Shown: positions 1-7,178 of the stretch, piece after piece
How positions within the stretch are numbered: the stretch's first letter is position 1
Layout of the letters: the number at the start of each line of letters is the position of its first letter
DNA from: Falsiroseomonas sp038250135
GTDB lineage: Bacteria > Pseudomonadota > Alphaproteobacteria > Acetobacterales > Acetobacteraceae
Assembly: GCA_038250135.1 (NCBI GenBank)
Contig: JBBSCP010000213.1
Coordinates: 1-8,234, forward strand
Direction of reading: 5' to 3'
Length of the DNA: 8,234 nucleotides
Made by a program: the position numbers and the translations under genes
Notes under the pieces: generated by a model
Seen by the model: the letters and a program-made list of their open reading frames with translations, nothing else
What the model was told of the DNA's origin: nothing
Databases searched by the model: none

Positions 1-119
1 GCGGGAAAAGTCTAACTGCTTCAGAATTAGTTTGACAACCTTATCTGTATTAGCGGAGCGTTAGTATGTCCGAGAAGGATGGCGCGCCGCAAACGGTGGC
101 CACAAGGGAGGAAAGCCGC
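1..119 (+). promoter_or_regulatory. AT-rich leader with possible promoter
   Basis: This is the only non-coding stretch in the window. Its first 65 bases are about 42% G+C, far below the genes that follow, as expected for a promoter region. A perfect TTGACA lies at 32-37, but no good TATAAT-like hexamer sits 16-18 bases downstream (that position reads GGAGCG or similar), so a standard sigma-70 promoter is only suggested. The same hexamer lies inside GTTTGACAAC (30-39), whose GTT/AAC ends are inverted and could be half of a small operator. TTAG occurs at 27-30, 50-53 and 61-64. An alternative in-frame ATG at 66 with GGAG at 55-58 would turn the last 54 bases into coding sequence. The gene to the left, if any, is not visible. 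Confidence 0.3.
104..112 (+). promoter_or_regulatory. Ribosome binding site deciding the binding-protein start
   Basis: The purine run AAGGGAGGA contains GGGAGG at 106-111, which leaves 8 bases before the ATG at 120. It is the best Shine-Dalgarno match in the leader and places the start directly before a classical signal peptide. The competing ATG at 66 has only a GGAG (55-58) and would add 18 hydrophilic residues before the signal peptide. Confidence 0.65.
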
Positions 120-2066
120 ATGACGGCGCGACGCAGCTTGCCCGTATTGATCTTAGGTTGCGCCCTGGCGCTTGGCGCGGCGGGCGAGGTGGCGGCGCAG
201 GCACAGCCGCGCGGCGAGCCGCCCATTCTGGCGCCACGCGTCGCGCGCGGCGAACTTCCGCCGCTGGCCGAACGTGTCGGCCGCCAACCCGAAATTGTCA
301 CGCCACTCGAGCGCGTGGGTGTGCATGGCGGGCGGCTGCGCTTCGGCCTGCGCGGCAGTTCCGACCAAAATCACATCCTGCGCATCGTCGGGCCGCAGGG
401 CTTGGTGCGCTGGGATCCGCAATACACGCGCGTCGTGCCCAATGTCGCGCGCGCGTTCGAGGTCAGCGAGGATGCGCGCGTCTTCACCTTCCACCTGCGC
501 GAGGGAATGCGCTGGTCGGACGGGGCGCCCTTCACCGCCGACGATGTCGTGTTCAATATGAACGACATCGTGCTCGCCGGCGCGTTGGCGCCGACGCCGC
601 CACGCTATCGAACGGGCACGGAGAATGTCCGGGTGGAGAAGCTCGGCCCCCATACCGTCCGTTTCACGTTCCGCGAATCCAACGGCGATTTCCTTGCCGA
701 GCTTGCCTCGCCGCTCGGCCAGCACCCCGTGCTCTACGCTAGGCACTATTGCGGCCAGTTCCTGCCGCGCCACAACCCGAACGTCGCGGAGCTGGTGCGC
801 GCGGCGAATGCGGCGGACTGGCAGAACCTGTTCCTCGCGCGCTGCGGTGACCTCGAGATCCCCTCGCGCTGGGGCAATCCCGACCGGCCGACACTCGACC
901 CGTGGGTGGTGCGGGAGCCTTATGTCGGCGGCGCCACGCGCGTGGTGATGGCGCGCAACCCCTACTTCTGGCAGGTGGACACGGCTGGAAACCAGCTGCC
1001 CTACATTGATGAGCTGTTCGCGCCGATCGCGCAGGACGTGCAGAGCTTGGTGCTGGAGGCGATCGCCGGCCGGATCGACTTCCAGATTCGCCATCTGGAC
1101 ACCGCCGCCAACCGCCCCGTGCTGGCGCAGAACCGCGAGCGCGGAAACTACCGGTTCGTGGAGGCGGCGCCCGTCGGCGGCACCAACATGGTCATCAACC
1201 TCAACCTGACCCACAAGGATCCGGAGTGGCGGCGCATCTTCAACACGCGCGATTTCCGCGTGGCGCTCTCGCACGGCATCGACCGCAAGCCGATCATCGA
1301 AACCGCGCTGCTCGGCGATGGTGAGCCCTGGCAGAACGGTCCCTTCGAAGACCACCCGAACTTCCATCGCCGGCTCGCGACCCAGTTCCTCGACCACAAT
1401 CCCGCCGAGGCGAACCGGTTGCTGGATGCGATGGGCTTGCGACGCGGCCCTGACGGGATGCGTCTGTTGCCCTCCGGCCGGCCGCTGCGCTTTCGCATCG
1501 ACGTGATCCCGACGCTGCAGCCTGAGCAGGTTGATATGTTGCAGCTGATCAGCCAGCAATGGCGCCGGATCGGAGTGGCGATGGACGTCAACGCGCTGGA
1601 GCGCACCTTCTTCTTCCAGCGCACATCCGAGGGGAACGATCACGACGCGGCCGTTTGGGGCGGGCAGTCCAGCTGGGTACCGGGCGAGATCCCGCAGCAG
1701 ATCGTGCCGGTGCACCATGACAGCCGCTGGGGCATCCCCTGGGTGCAGTGGTACCGCTCGGGCGGGGCGCAGGGCGAGGAGCCGCCGGCCTCGATCCGCG
1801 AACGCATGCGGCTCTACGACCAGGCGCGCGCAACGGTCGAGCCGGAGGCACGGCGCGCGCTGATGCTGCGCATCGCCGACATCGCGGCCGACGAGTTCGA
1901 GGTGTTCAGTGTCAGCAAGGCGCTGCCCTCCTACGGGATCGTGGCAAGTGGCCTGGTCAACGTGCCGCAATCGATGCCGGCGTCATGGTTCTACCCGACG
2001 CCTGCACCGACGCAGCCGCAGACCTGGTTCTGGAGCACGCCGCAACGCCGCGCACCCGGGCGCTAG
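120..2066 (+). CDS. Family-5 extracellular solute-binding protein, long type
   Basis: Predicted secreted binding protein (648 aa) that captures the substrate in the periplasm and delivers it to the permeases encoded next. Residues 1-28 look like a signal peptide: ARR near the start, a hydrophobic stretch 6-22, and A-Q-A at 26-28 as signal peptidase I site. A Cys at 14 after ILG is a weaker lipobox candidate. Residues 29-70 are Pro/Arg-rich. The SBP_bac_5 domain follows, with the family block around 102-145 (F-LREGMRWSDG then FTADDVVF), NPYFW with GNQLPYID at 280-297, and FRVALSHGIDRKPI at 378-391. It is about 100 residues longer than DppA or OppA. In family knowledge, the LPPLAERV leader and the GNQLPYID block mark a long subgroup that includes sugar-type as well as peptide-type importers. 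The start at 120 rests on the ribosome binding site. An in-frame ATG at 66 would give 666 aa. The substrate is unknown; a peptide cannot be excluded. Confidence 0.9.
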   Translation: MTARRSLPVLILGCALALGAAGEVAAQAQPRGEPPILAPRVARGELPPLAERVGRQPEIVTPLERVGVHGGRLRFGLRGSSDQNHILRIVGPQGLVRWDPQYTRVVPNVARAFEVSEDARVFTFHLREGMRWSDGAPFTADDVVFNMNDIVLAGALAPTPPRYRTGTENVRVEKLGPHTVRFTFRESNGDFLAELASPLGQHPVLYARHYCGQFLPRHNPNVAELVRAANAADWQNLFLARCGDLEIPSRWGNPDRPTLDPWVVREPYVGGATRVVMARNPYFWQVDTAGNQLPYIDELFAPIAQDVQSLVLEAIAGRIDFQIRHLDTAANRPVLAQNRERGNYRFVEAAPVGGTNMVINLNLTHKDPEWRRIFNTRDFRVALSHGIDRKPIIETALLGDGEPWQNGPFEDHPNFHRRLATQFLDHNPAEANRLLDAMGLRRGPDGMRLLPSGRPLRFRIDVIPTLQPEQVDMLQLISQQWRRIGVAMDVNALERTFFFQRTSEGNDHDAAVWGGQSSWVPGEIPQQIVPVHHDSRWGIPWVQWYRSGGAQGEEPPASIRERMRLYDQARATVEPEARRALMLRIADIAADEFEVFSVSKALPSYGIVASGLVNVPQSMPASWFYPTPAPTQPQTWFWSTPQRRAPGR

Positions 2067-2069
2067 CGC

Positions 2070-3056
2070 ATGCTGCTCGCCTACATCGTCCGACGCATCC
2101 TGTGGACAGTGCCCTTCCTGGTCGCGGTGTCCCTGGTCAGCTTTGCATTGATCCAGGCTCCGCCCGGGGACTATCTGACAAGCTTCGCCGCGACGCTGGC
2201 CGCGTCCGGCGATGACGTTGATGTCGGGCGGCTCGATGCGCTGCGCGAGCGCTACGGGCTCGGTCAGCCGTTCCTCATCCAGTATTGGCGTTGGATATCC
2301 GGTGTGCTGCGCGGCGATTTCGGCATCAGTTTCGAATGGCAGCAGCCGGTGTCAGAACTGATCTGGGAACGCATGGGGCTTTCGGTGTGCCTTGCACTCG
2401 GCACGCTGCTGTTCACCTGGGCGGTTGCCTTTCCAGTCGGCATCTACTCCGCGGTCCGGAAATACTCGATCGGCGATTATGTGGCGACCAGCTTCGGCTT
2501 CATCGGGCTCGCCCTGCCAAACTTTTTGATCGCGCTGGTACTGATGTATATCGGTGTCGTCTATTTCGGCGCCGATGTCAGCGGTCTGTTCTCCGAGGAG
2601 TACCAGAACGCCCCCTGGAGCTGGGGCAAGGTTGGCGATCTGCTCACGCATCTCTGGATTCCCGTGCTCATCCTCGGTACCTCATCCAGCGCGAGCCTGA
2701 TCCGCATCATGCGCGCGAACCTGCTGGATGAATTGCACAAACCCTACGTCGTGACGGCGCGCGCCAAGGGCTTGCCGGAGCTCACGCTGCTGCTGCGCTA
2801 CCCTGTGCGGCTGGCGCTGAACCCGTTCGTCAGCACCATCGGCTGGGCCTTCCCGCAGCTGATCTCTGGCGCGGTCATCACCGCCTTCGTGCTGTCTCTG
2901 CCAACCTCGGGCCCGCTGCTGCTGCAGGCGCTGCTGGCGCAGGACATGTACCTCGCCGGCGCCTTCATCCTCCTGCTGTGCAGCCTGACGGTGGTGGGCA
3001 TGCTCGTCTCCGACATCCTGCTCGCGCTGATCGATCCACGGGTTCGCTACCAATGA
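2070..3056 (+). CDS. ABC importer permease, DppB/OppB type
   Basis: Inner-membrane permease subunit (328 aa, normal for DppB/OppB) that forms the translocation pore with the next gene product. The N-terminus YIVRRILWTVPFLVAVSL is the typical first segment of this family. Likely membrane segments lie near 10-30, 105-127, 139-165, 193-210, 255-277 and 296-320. The periplasmic part between the first two contains YGLGQPFLIQYWRW (62-75) and GDFGISF (82-88), both standard for the BPD_transp_1 group with a TPR_C-like N-terminal part. The cytoplasmic EAA loop, which docks the ATPase, is at about 226-250 (YVVTARAKG followed by RYPVRLALNP). The C-terminus ends in IDPRVRY, the usual tail of DppB proteins. 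The gene begins 3 bases after the binding-protein stop and has no obvious Shine-Dalgarno of its own, so it is probably translated by coupling. The substrate cannot be told from this subunit. Confidence 0.93.
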   Translation: MLLAYIVRRILWTVPFLVAVSLVSFALIQAPPGDYLTSFAATLAASGDDVDVGRLDALRERYGLGQPFLIQYWRWISGVLRGDFGISFEWQQPVSELIWERMGLSVCLALGTLLFTWAVAFPVGIYSAVRKYSIGDYVATSFGFIGLALPNFLIALVLMYIGVVYFGADVSGLFSEEYQNAPWSWGKVGDLLTHLWIPVLILGTSSSASLIRIMRANLLDELHKPYVVTARAKGLPELTLLLRYPVRLALNPFVSTIGWAFPQLISGAVITAFVLSLPTSGPLLLQALLAQDMYLAGAFILLLCSLTVVGMLVSDILLALIDPRVRYQ

Positions 3057-4189
3057 GCGTCGCCGTCACCGACCCGCGGGAGAACCGCACCGCCGAACAG
3101 GCGTCGCAGTGGAAGCTGATGTGGTGGGCCTTCCGCCGACATCGGCTGGCACGGTGGTCGCTGTATATCGTGCTCGGACTCTACCTGATCGGTGCGCTGG
3201 CTGAATTCTTCGCGCCCTTCGACCCGAATGCGGCGAGCGGACGCAACACCTTCCACCCGCCGCAGGCAATCCATTTCATCGACACGGCTCCTGACGGGTC
3301 ATGGACCATCGGCCCCTGGGTGCAGGGCCACCGCCTCGTGCGTGACCGCCTGACGCTGGAGCAGACTTTCGTTCCCGATCCGGACCGCAAGATCCAACTG
3401 GCCTTCTTCGGCCGAGGCGAGCCGACGTTGCTCGCCGGCTTGATCCCGATCGAACGCCGCTTCCTCGCGCCCGTCGATCCGGCCGAGCGGTTCTTCCTGT
3501 TCGGCGCCGACCGCCTCGGCCGCGACATGCTGAGCCGCGTCATCCACGGTACGCGCATCTCGCTCTCGATTGGCCTGGTAGGCGTGATGATGAGCCTGTT
3601 GCTCGGTCTCACCCTGGGCGGAATCTCGGGCTATTTCGGCGGCGTGGTGGACATGGGCATCCAGCGGGTGATCGAGTTCATCCTCTCACTGCCGACGATT
3701 CCGATCTGGCTCGCGCTGACCGCCGCGCTGCCGCAGGACTGGTCGCCGCTCACGCGCTACTTCGCCATCACCATAATCCTCTCGCTCGTGACCTGGACCG
3801 AACTGGCCCGCGTGGTACGCGGCCGGTTCCTCGCACTGCGCAGCGAGGATTTCGTCACCGCCGCGCGGCTCGACGGGTGCAGCCAGGGCCGCATCATCGC
3901 GCGCCACATGCTGCCTTCGCTCGCATCGCACGTCATCGCCTCCGTGACGCTCGCCGTGCCGGGCATGATCCTGGCGGAGACCGCGCTCTCCTTCCTGGGC
4001 CTCGGGCTGCAGCCACCGATCATCTCCTGGGGCGTGCTGCTGAAGGAAGCCCAGAACATCCGCTCCATCGCGCAGGCGCCCTGGCTGTTCGTTCCAGGTG
4101 CCGCGGTCTGCATCGCGGTGCTGGCACTCAACTTCCTGGGCGACGGGCTGCGCGATGCTGCCGACCCCTACGCGCAGGAGGGCCGGTGA
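3053..4189 (+). CDS. ABC importer permease, DppC/OppC type with enlarged loop
   Basis: Second inner-membrane permease (378 aa; DppC proteins are typically about 300). The first membrane segment is at about 36-55, then a long extracytoplasmic stretch, then the DppC hallmark GADRLGRDMLSRV with GTRISL (151-171). Further segments lie near 172-196, 208-226, 236-252, 292-312 and 345-363. The EAA loop is at 266-290 (DFVTAARLDG followed by RHMLPSL). ALSFLGLGLQPP and SWG (311-326) form the conserved C-terminal block, and the protein ends with the typical FLGDGLRDAADP (361-372). The extra length is mostly the loop at 55-150, which contains PPQAIHFID (69-77) and is found in permeases that partner long binding proteins. 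The start at the ATG of the ATGA overlap with the preceding stop gives a normal N-terminus. An upstream in-frame ATG at 2978 lies inside the previous gene and only adds out-of-frame sequence, so it is rejected. Confidence 0.92.
   Translation: MSVAVTDPRENRTAEQASQWKLMWWAFRRHRLARWSLYIVLGLYLIGALAEFFAPFDPNAASGRNTFHPPQAIHFIDTAPDGSWTIGPWVQGHRLVRDRLTLEQTFVPDPDRKIQLAFFGRGEPTLLAGLIPIERRFLAPVDPAERFFLFGADRLGRDMLSRVIHGTRISLSIGLVGVMMSLLLGLTLGGISGYFGGVVDMGIQRVIEFILSLPTIPIWLALTAALPQDWSPLTRYFAITIILSLVTWTELARVVRGRFLALRSEDFVTAARLDGCSQGRIIARHMLPSLASHVIASVTLAVPGMILAETALSFLGLGLQPPIISWGVLLKEAQNIRSIAQAPWLFVPGAAVCIAVLALNFLGDGLRDAADPYAQEGR
4176..4181 (+). promoter_or_regulatory. Internal ribosome binding site for the ATPase GTG start
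   Basis: A perfect AGGAGG lies inside the last codons of the preceding permease gene, 4 bases before the GTG at 4186. The spacing is a little short, but this is the strongest Shine-Dalgarno in the cluster after the one at 104-112. It supports GTG, not an upstream ATG, as the ATPase start. Confidence 0.6.
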
Positions 4190-5973
4190 GCGCGCTCGAT
4201 TTTCAGCACGCTGGCGCCGCTGTCGGCGTGGACGCGACGGCGCCGGTCATTCTCGAGGTTCAGGGCCTCGTCGTTGAGTTTCCGTCCCGCCACGGAGTAT
4301 TCCGTGCGGTGGACGGCGTGGACCTGGTCCTGCGGGCGGGCCGCACGCTAGCGGTCGTGGGCGAGAGCGGCAGCGGCAAGAGCGTCACGGCACGGGCAAT
4401 CCTACAGATCCTTGACCAGCCCGGCCTCATCGCCGCCGGCCGCGTGTTGCTGCACCGCCACCACACCGCAAAGGGCGCGAATGCGAGCGGCGCGGAGGAG
4501 GTGATCGACCTTACCGCGATGCCGCCGCGCAGCGCCGCAATCCGCGCGATCCGCGGCCGTGACATCGCGATGATCTTCCAGGAGCCGATGAGCTCCCTAT
4601 CGCCGGTGCACACCATCGGCGCGCAGATCATCGAGGCGATCCGCCTGCACAATCGGCTGGACCGCAAGGCCGCGCGCGCACGCGCCATCGACCTGCTTCG
4701 ACAGGTGGAGATTCCGCGCCCGGAGACGGCGGTGGACCGCTATACCTTCGAGTTCTCCGGCGGCATGCGACAGCGTGCGATGATCGCGATGGCGCTGGCC
4801 TGCAATCCCGCCGTGCTGATTGCCGACGAGCCGACTACCGCGCTTGACGTCACGACACAGGCCGAGATCCTCGACCTTATCCGCCGCCTCCAGGCCAGCC
4901 ATGGCATGGCCGTGATGCTCATCACCCACGACATGGGCGTGGTGGCCGAGATGGCCGACGAGGTCGCCGTGATGCGCCACGGCAAGGTCGTGGAGCGCGG
5001 CACCATCCTCGACGTGTTCGAGCGCCCGGAGCATTCCTACACGCGAATGCTGCTGGATGCCGTGCGCTCGCTGGAACGGCCCTCGCCGCGACGCCTCGCG
5101 ATGCGGGCCGCGAAGCAGCCGGGCGCGCCGATCCTGCAGATCGAGGGCCTGCGGAAGGTGTTCCAGGGCCAGCGCCGCATGTTCCGCCGCGCCCCGGCGC
5201 CGCTCGCCGCGGTGGACGACGTAACGCTCTCGCTGCGTGCCGGCGAGACGCTCGGTGTGGTGGGCGAGAGCGGGTCGGGAAAGACTACGCTCGGCCGCTG
5301 CGTGCTCGGTCTGTTCGAGGGGCTCGGCGGCAGGATCGTCTATGCCGGCCGTGACGGCACGCAGCGCGACCTGCTGGGGCTGAGCGAATCGCAGTTGCGG
5401 CCACTCCGGCGCGAGATCCGCATGGTCTTCCAGGACCCATTCTCCAGCCTCAATCCCCGAATGACGGTGGAACAGATCGTCGGCGAGCCAATGCTGGTGA
5501 ACGGCTTGCACAGCGGCGCCGCGTTGCGGTCGCGCGTGGCGGAGCTGCTGGATATGGTCGGGCTGCCGGCCTCGGCGATGGAGCGCTACCCGCACGCCTT
5601 TTCCGGTGGCCAGCGGCAGCGCATCGGCATCGCACGCGCCATCGCGCTCGACCCGCGGGTCATCGTGGCGGACGAGCCGACCTCGGCGTTGGATGTCTCG
5701 CTGCGCAGCCAGGTCCTCGACCTCCTCCTCGACCTGCAGGAGAGGCTCGACCTCTCCTTCATCTTCATCAGCCACGACATCGGCGTGATTCGCTACTTCT
5801 GCGACCGCGTCGCGGTGATGTACCGCGGCAAGGTCGTCGAGGTGGGAGAGACCGAGGCGGTCTGCACCGCGCCGCAGCATGCCTATACCCGCGCACTGCT
5901 CTCCGCCGTGCCACATCCCGATCCCAGGCATCGCGGCCTCGCCGGCCGTCACCGCTACACCGAGGTCCCATGA
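4186..5973 (+). CDS. Fused double ATPase of family-5 ABC importer (DppD-DppF type)
   Basis: Cytoplasmic ATPase (595 aa) that energises the importer. Two complete nucleotide-binding domains lie in one chain. Domain 1 (about 22-295): Walker A GESGSGKS 59-66, Q-loop Q132, signature FSGGM 190-194, Walker B LIADEP 211-216, switch His H248. Domain 2 (about 315-585): Walker A GESGSGKT 360-367, Q-loop Q416, signature FSGGQ 472-476, Walker B VIVADEP 492-498, switch His H530. Each domain is followed by the oligopeptide/dipeptide C-terminal motif (PEHSYTRMLLDAV 281-293; PQHAYTRALLSAV 563-575). All catalytic residues are present, so both sites should hydrolyse ATP. The fused arrangement resembles GsiA and YejF of E. 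coli. Domain 1 carries an insertion at about 86-118, with a His cluster (H90, H92, H93), before the Q-loop. The GTG start overlaps the previous stop (GTGA) and has AGGAGG just upstream. Upstream in-frame starts, such as the ATG at 3877, lie inside the permease gene and encode nothing ABC-like. Confidence 0.95.
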   Translation: MSALDFQHAGAAVGVDATAPVILEVQGLVVEFPSRHGVFRAVDGVDLVLRAGRTLAVVGESGSGKSVTARAILQILDQPGLIAAGRVLLHRHHTAKGANASGAEEVIDLTAMPPRSAAIRAIRGRDIAMIFQEPMSSLSPVHTIGAQIIEAIRLHNRLDRKAARARAIDLLRQVEIPRPETAVDRYTFEFSGGMRQRAMIAMALACNPAVLIADEPTTALDVTTQAEILDLIRRLQASHGMAVMLITHDMGVVAEMADEVAVMRHGKVVERGTILDVFERPEHSYTRMLLDAVRSLERPSPRRLAMRAAKQPGAPILQIEGLRKVFQGQRRMFRRAPAPLAAVDDVTLSLRAGETLGVVGESGSGKTTLGRCVLGLFEGLGGRIVYAGRDGTQRDLLGLSESQLRPLRREIRMVFQDPFSSLNPRMTVEQIVGEPMLVNGLHSGAALRSRVAELLDMVGLPASAMERYPHAFSGGQRQRIGIARAIALDPRVIVADEPTSALDVSLRSQVLDLLLDLQERLDLSFIFISHDIGVIRYFCDRVAVMYRGKVVEVGETEAVCTAPQHAYTRALLSAVPHPDPRHRGLAGRHRYTEVP

Positions 5974-7178
5974 AGATCACTGGCGTCGAAACGCATCTCC
6001 TGCAGGTGGGTGCGCGCCCGAAGGCGCCTGGCACCAGCCGCGGCGTCGATGGACATGGCGGATCGCGCAACTGGCTGTTCGTGCGCGTGCTGACTGATGA
6101 GGGTATCCACGGGGTGGGTGAAGGGTCGGGCTGGCCCCGAGTTGTGCGCGCCGCGGTGCAGGATTATGCGCACCTGCTGATCGGCGAGGACCCTCGCGAC
6201 ATAGACCGTCTGTGGCACAAGCTTTACTCCGGCTCGATGGGCCACGGCCTGCTCGGCACGGTCGGCGGAGGCGCGCTGAGCGCGATCGAGATGGCGCTCT
6301 GGGACATCAAGGGCAAGGCGCTCGGCCTGCCGGTCTGGCAATTGCTCGGCGGCCGCTTCCGCGACCGAATCCCGGTCTATGGCCATGCAAAGACTCCGGA
6401 GCGCGCGCGGGAGTTGATGGCGCTCGGCATCAAGGGCGTGAAGGTCGGCTTCACCGGCGCGGTGAACATCGACACCGTCGCCGCCGTGCGCGAGGCCGTC
6501 GGCAGCGACGTGGACGTGATGGTGGACGCACACGGTCCATCCTGGATGACGCCGCAGGACGCGATCCTGATCGGCCGCGAGTTGGAGAAACTCGACATCC
6601 TGTTCTACGAGGATCCGGTGGCGCCCGAGAACCTCGATGCGCTGGCGCGCGTGCGCGATGCGGTAAGCGTTCCGCTCGCCGCCGGCGAACGCGTGTCGAC
6701 GATCTGGGGCATGCGCCCCTATATCGAGCGCGACCTGGTGGACGTCATCCAGCCCGACACCGGTCGTGCCGGCGGCATCACGCAGATGCGCAAGATGGCC
6801 GCGATGGCGGAGGCGCATTTCATCACCGTGGCACCGCATTCGGGCTCGCTCGGGCCGATCGCTGAATTCGCCGCGCTGCACGTGATGGCGTCGATTCCGA
6901 ACGCGCTCATGCTGGAGCGCGTCGAGTTCGACTGGCCCGGCCGCGCCGAAGTGGTCGCGCCCGTACTGCGCACCGTGGAGGGTGCGCTGATGGTGCCCGA
7001 TGCCCCCGGTCTCGGCGTGGACCTCATCCTGGAGGAGATCGCCAAGCACCCGAGCGTGCGCAACGTCGCCGAGTTTCCCGATGACGGCATCGCCTTCGAG
7101 CCGGGCACGGCCACGGAGCACCCGTATTTCCAGACGCGCCAGGCACGGGCGCGGCGCATGCGCGGAAGCCGGGCGTGA
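5970..7178 (+). CDS. Enolase-superfamily acid-sugar dehydratase, galactonate-dehydratase-like
   Basis: Cytoplasmic enzyme (402 aa) of the mandelate racemase/muconate lactonizing group. Such enzymes use Mg2+ to stabilise an enolate formed from a carboxylate substrate. An N-terminal capping domain (about 1-125) contains RNWLFVRVLTDEGIHGVGE (33-51) and the shared AIEMALWDIKGK-GLPVWQLLGG block (105-128). The barrel supplies metal ligands D186, E214 and E240, a Lys at K158 on the second strand, and a His-Asp pair H290-D263 with the usual 27-residue spacing. The D-x-H at 186-188 and APH at 288-290 match DgoD of E. coli, where the two histidines act as acid and base in dehydration. The second position of the K-x-K motif is Gly (G160). 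Likely chemistry is therefore dehydration of an aldonic or related acid; the substrate is unresolved, and mannonate-, gluconate- or other acid-sugar dehydratases remain possible. The C-terminal 15 residues are Arg-rich. The ATG overlaps the ATPase stop (ATGA), with GAGG 4 bases upstream. Confidence 0.85.
   Translation: MKITGVETHLLQVGARPKAPGTSRGVDGHGGSRNWLFVRVLTDEGIHGVGEGSGWPRVVRAAVQDYAHLLIGEDPRDIDRLWHKLYSGSMGHGLLGTVGGGALSAIEMALWDIKGKALGLPVWQLLGGRFRDRIPVYGHAKTPERARELMALGIKGVKVGFTGAVNIDTVAAVREAVGSDVDVMVDAHGPSWMTPQDAILIGRELEKLDILFYEDPVAPENLDALARVRDAVSVPLAAGERVSTIWGMRPYIERDLVDVIQPDTGRAGGITQMRKMAAMAEAHFITVAPHSGSLGPIAEFAALHVMASIPNALMLERVEFDWPGRAEVVAPVLRTVEGALMVPDAPGLGVDLILEEIAKHPSVRNVAEFPDDGIAFEPGTATEHPYFQTRQARARRMRGSRA

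Noticed and set aside
153..1970. A 605-codon open frame on the minus strand opposite the binding-protein gene
   Set aside because: Its translation has no recognisable domain, no ribosome binding site stands out, and it lies entirely opposite a gene with clear family motifs. Long antisense frames are common in high-GC coding DNA.
2060..2069. Perfect 10-base palindrome GCGCTAGCGC spanning the binding-protein stop codon
   Set aside because: It has no loop and so cannot form a useful hairpin or terminator. The next gene begins immediately after it, and such GC palindromes are expected by chance in this composition.
2978..3052. N-terminal extension of the second permease from an upstream ATG
   Set aside because: The 25 extra residues are out-of-frame reading of the first permease's last membrane segment. 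The ATGA overlap start gives a normal N-terminus.
3877..4185. N-terminal extension of the ATPase from an upstream ATG
   Set aside because: The extra 103 residues are an out-of-frame reading of the permease gene and resemble no ABC protein. The GTG at 4186 has AGGAGG upstream and forms the usual 4-base overlap.
4354..5290. Repeated GGCGAGAGCGG-type sequence at two places in the ATPase gene
   Set aside because: These are the two Walker A motifs of the duplicated ATPase domains, not a mobile or recombinational repeat.
4597..5952. A 451-codon minus-strand open frame opposite the ATPase gene
   Set aside because: It is His/Arg/Ala-rich low-complexity translation with no family motif, opposite a gene with two intact ATPase domains. 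It is a composition artefact.
5955..7121. A 388-codon minus-strand open frame opposite the first enolase-superfamily gene
   Set aside because: It has no domain-like pattern, and the opposite strand has complete metal-binding and catalytic motifs in frame.
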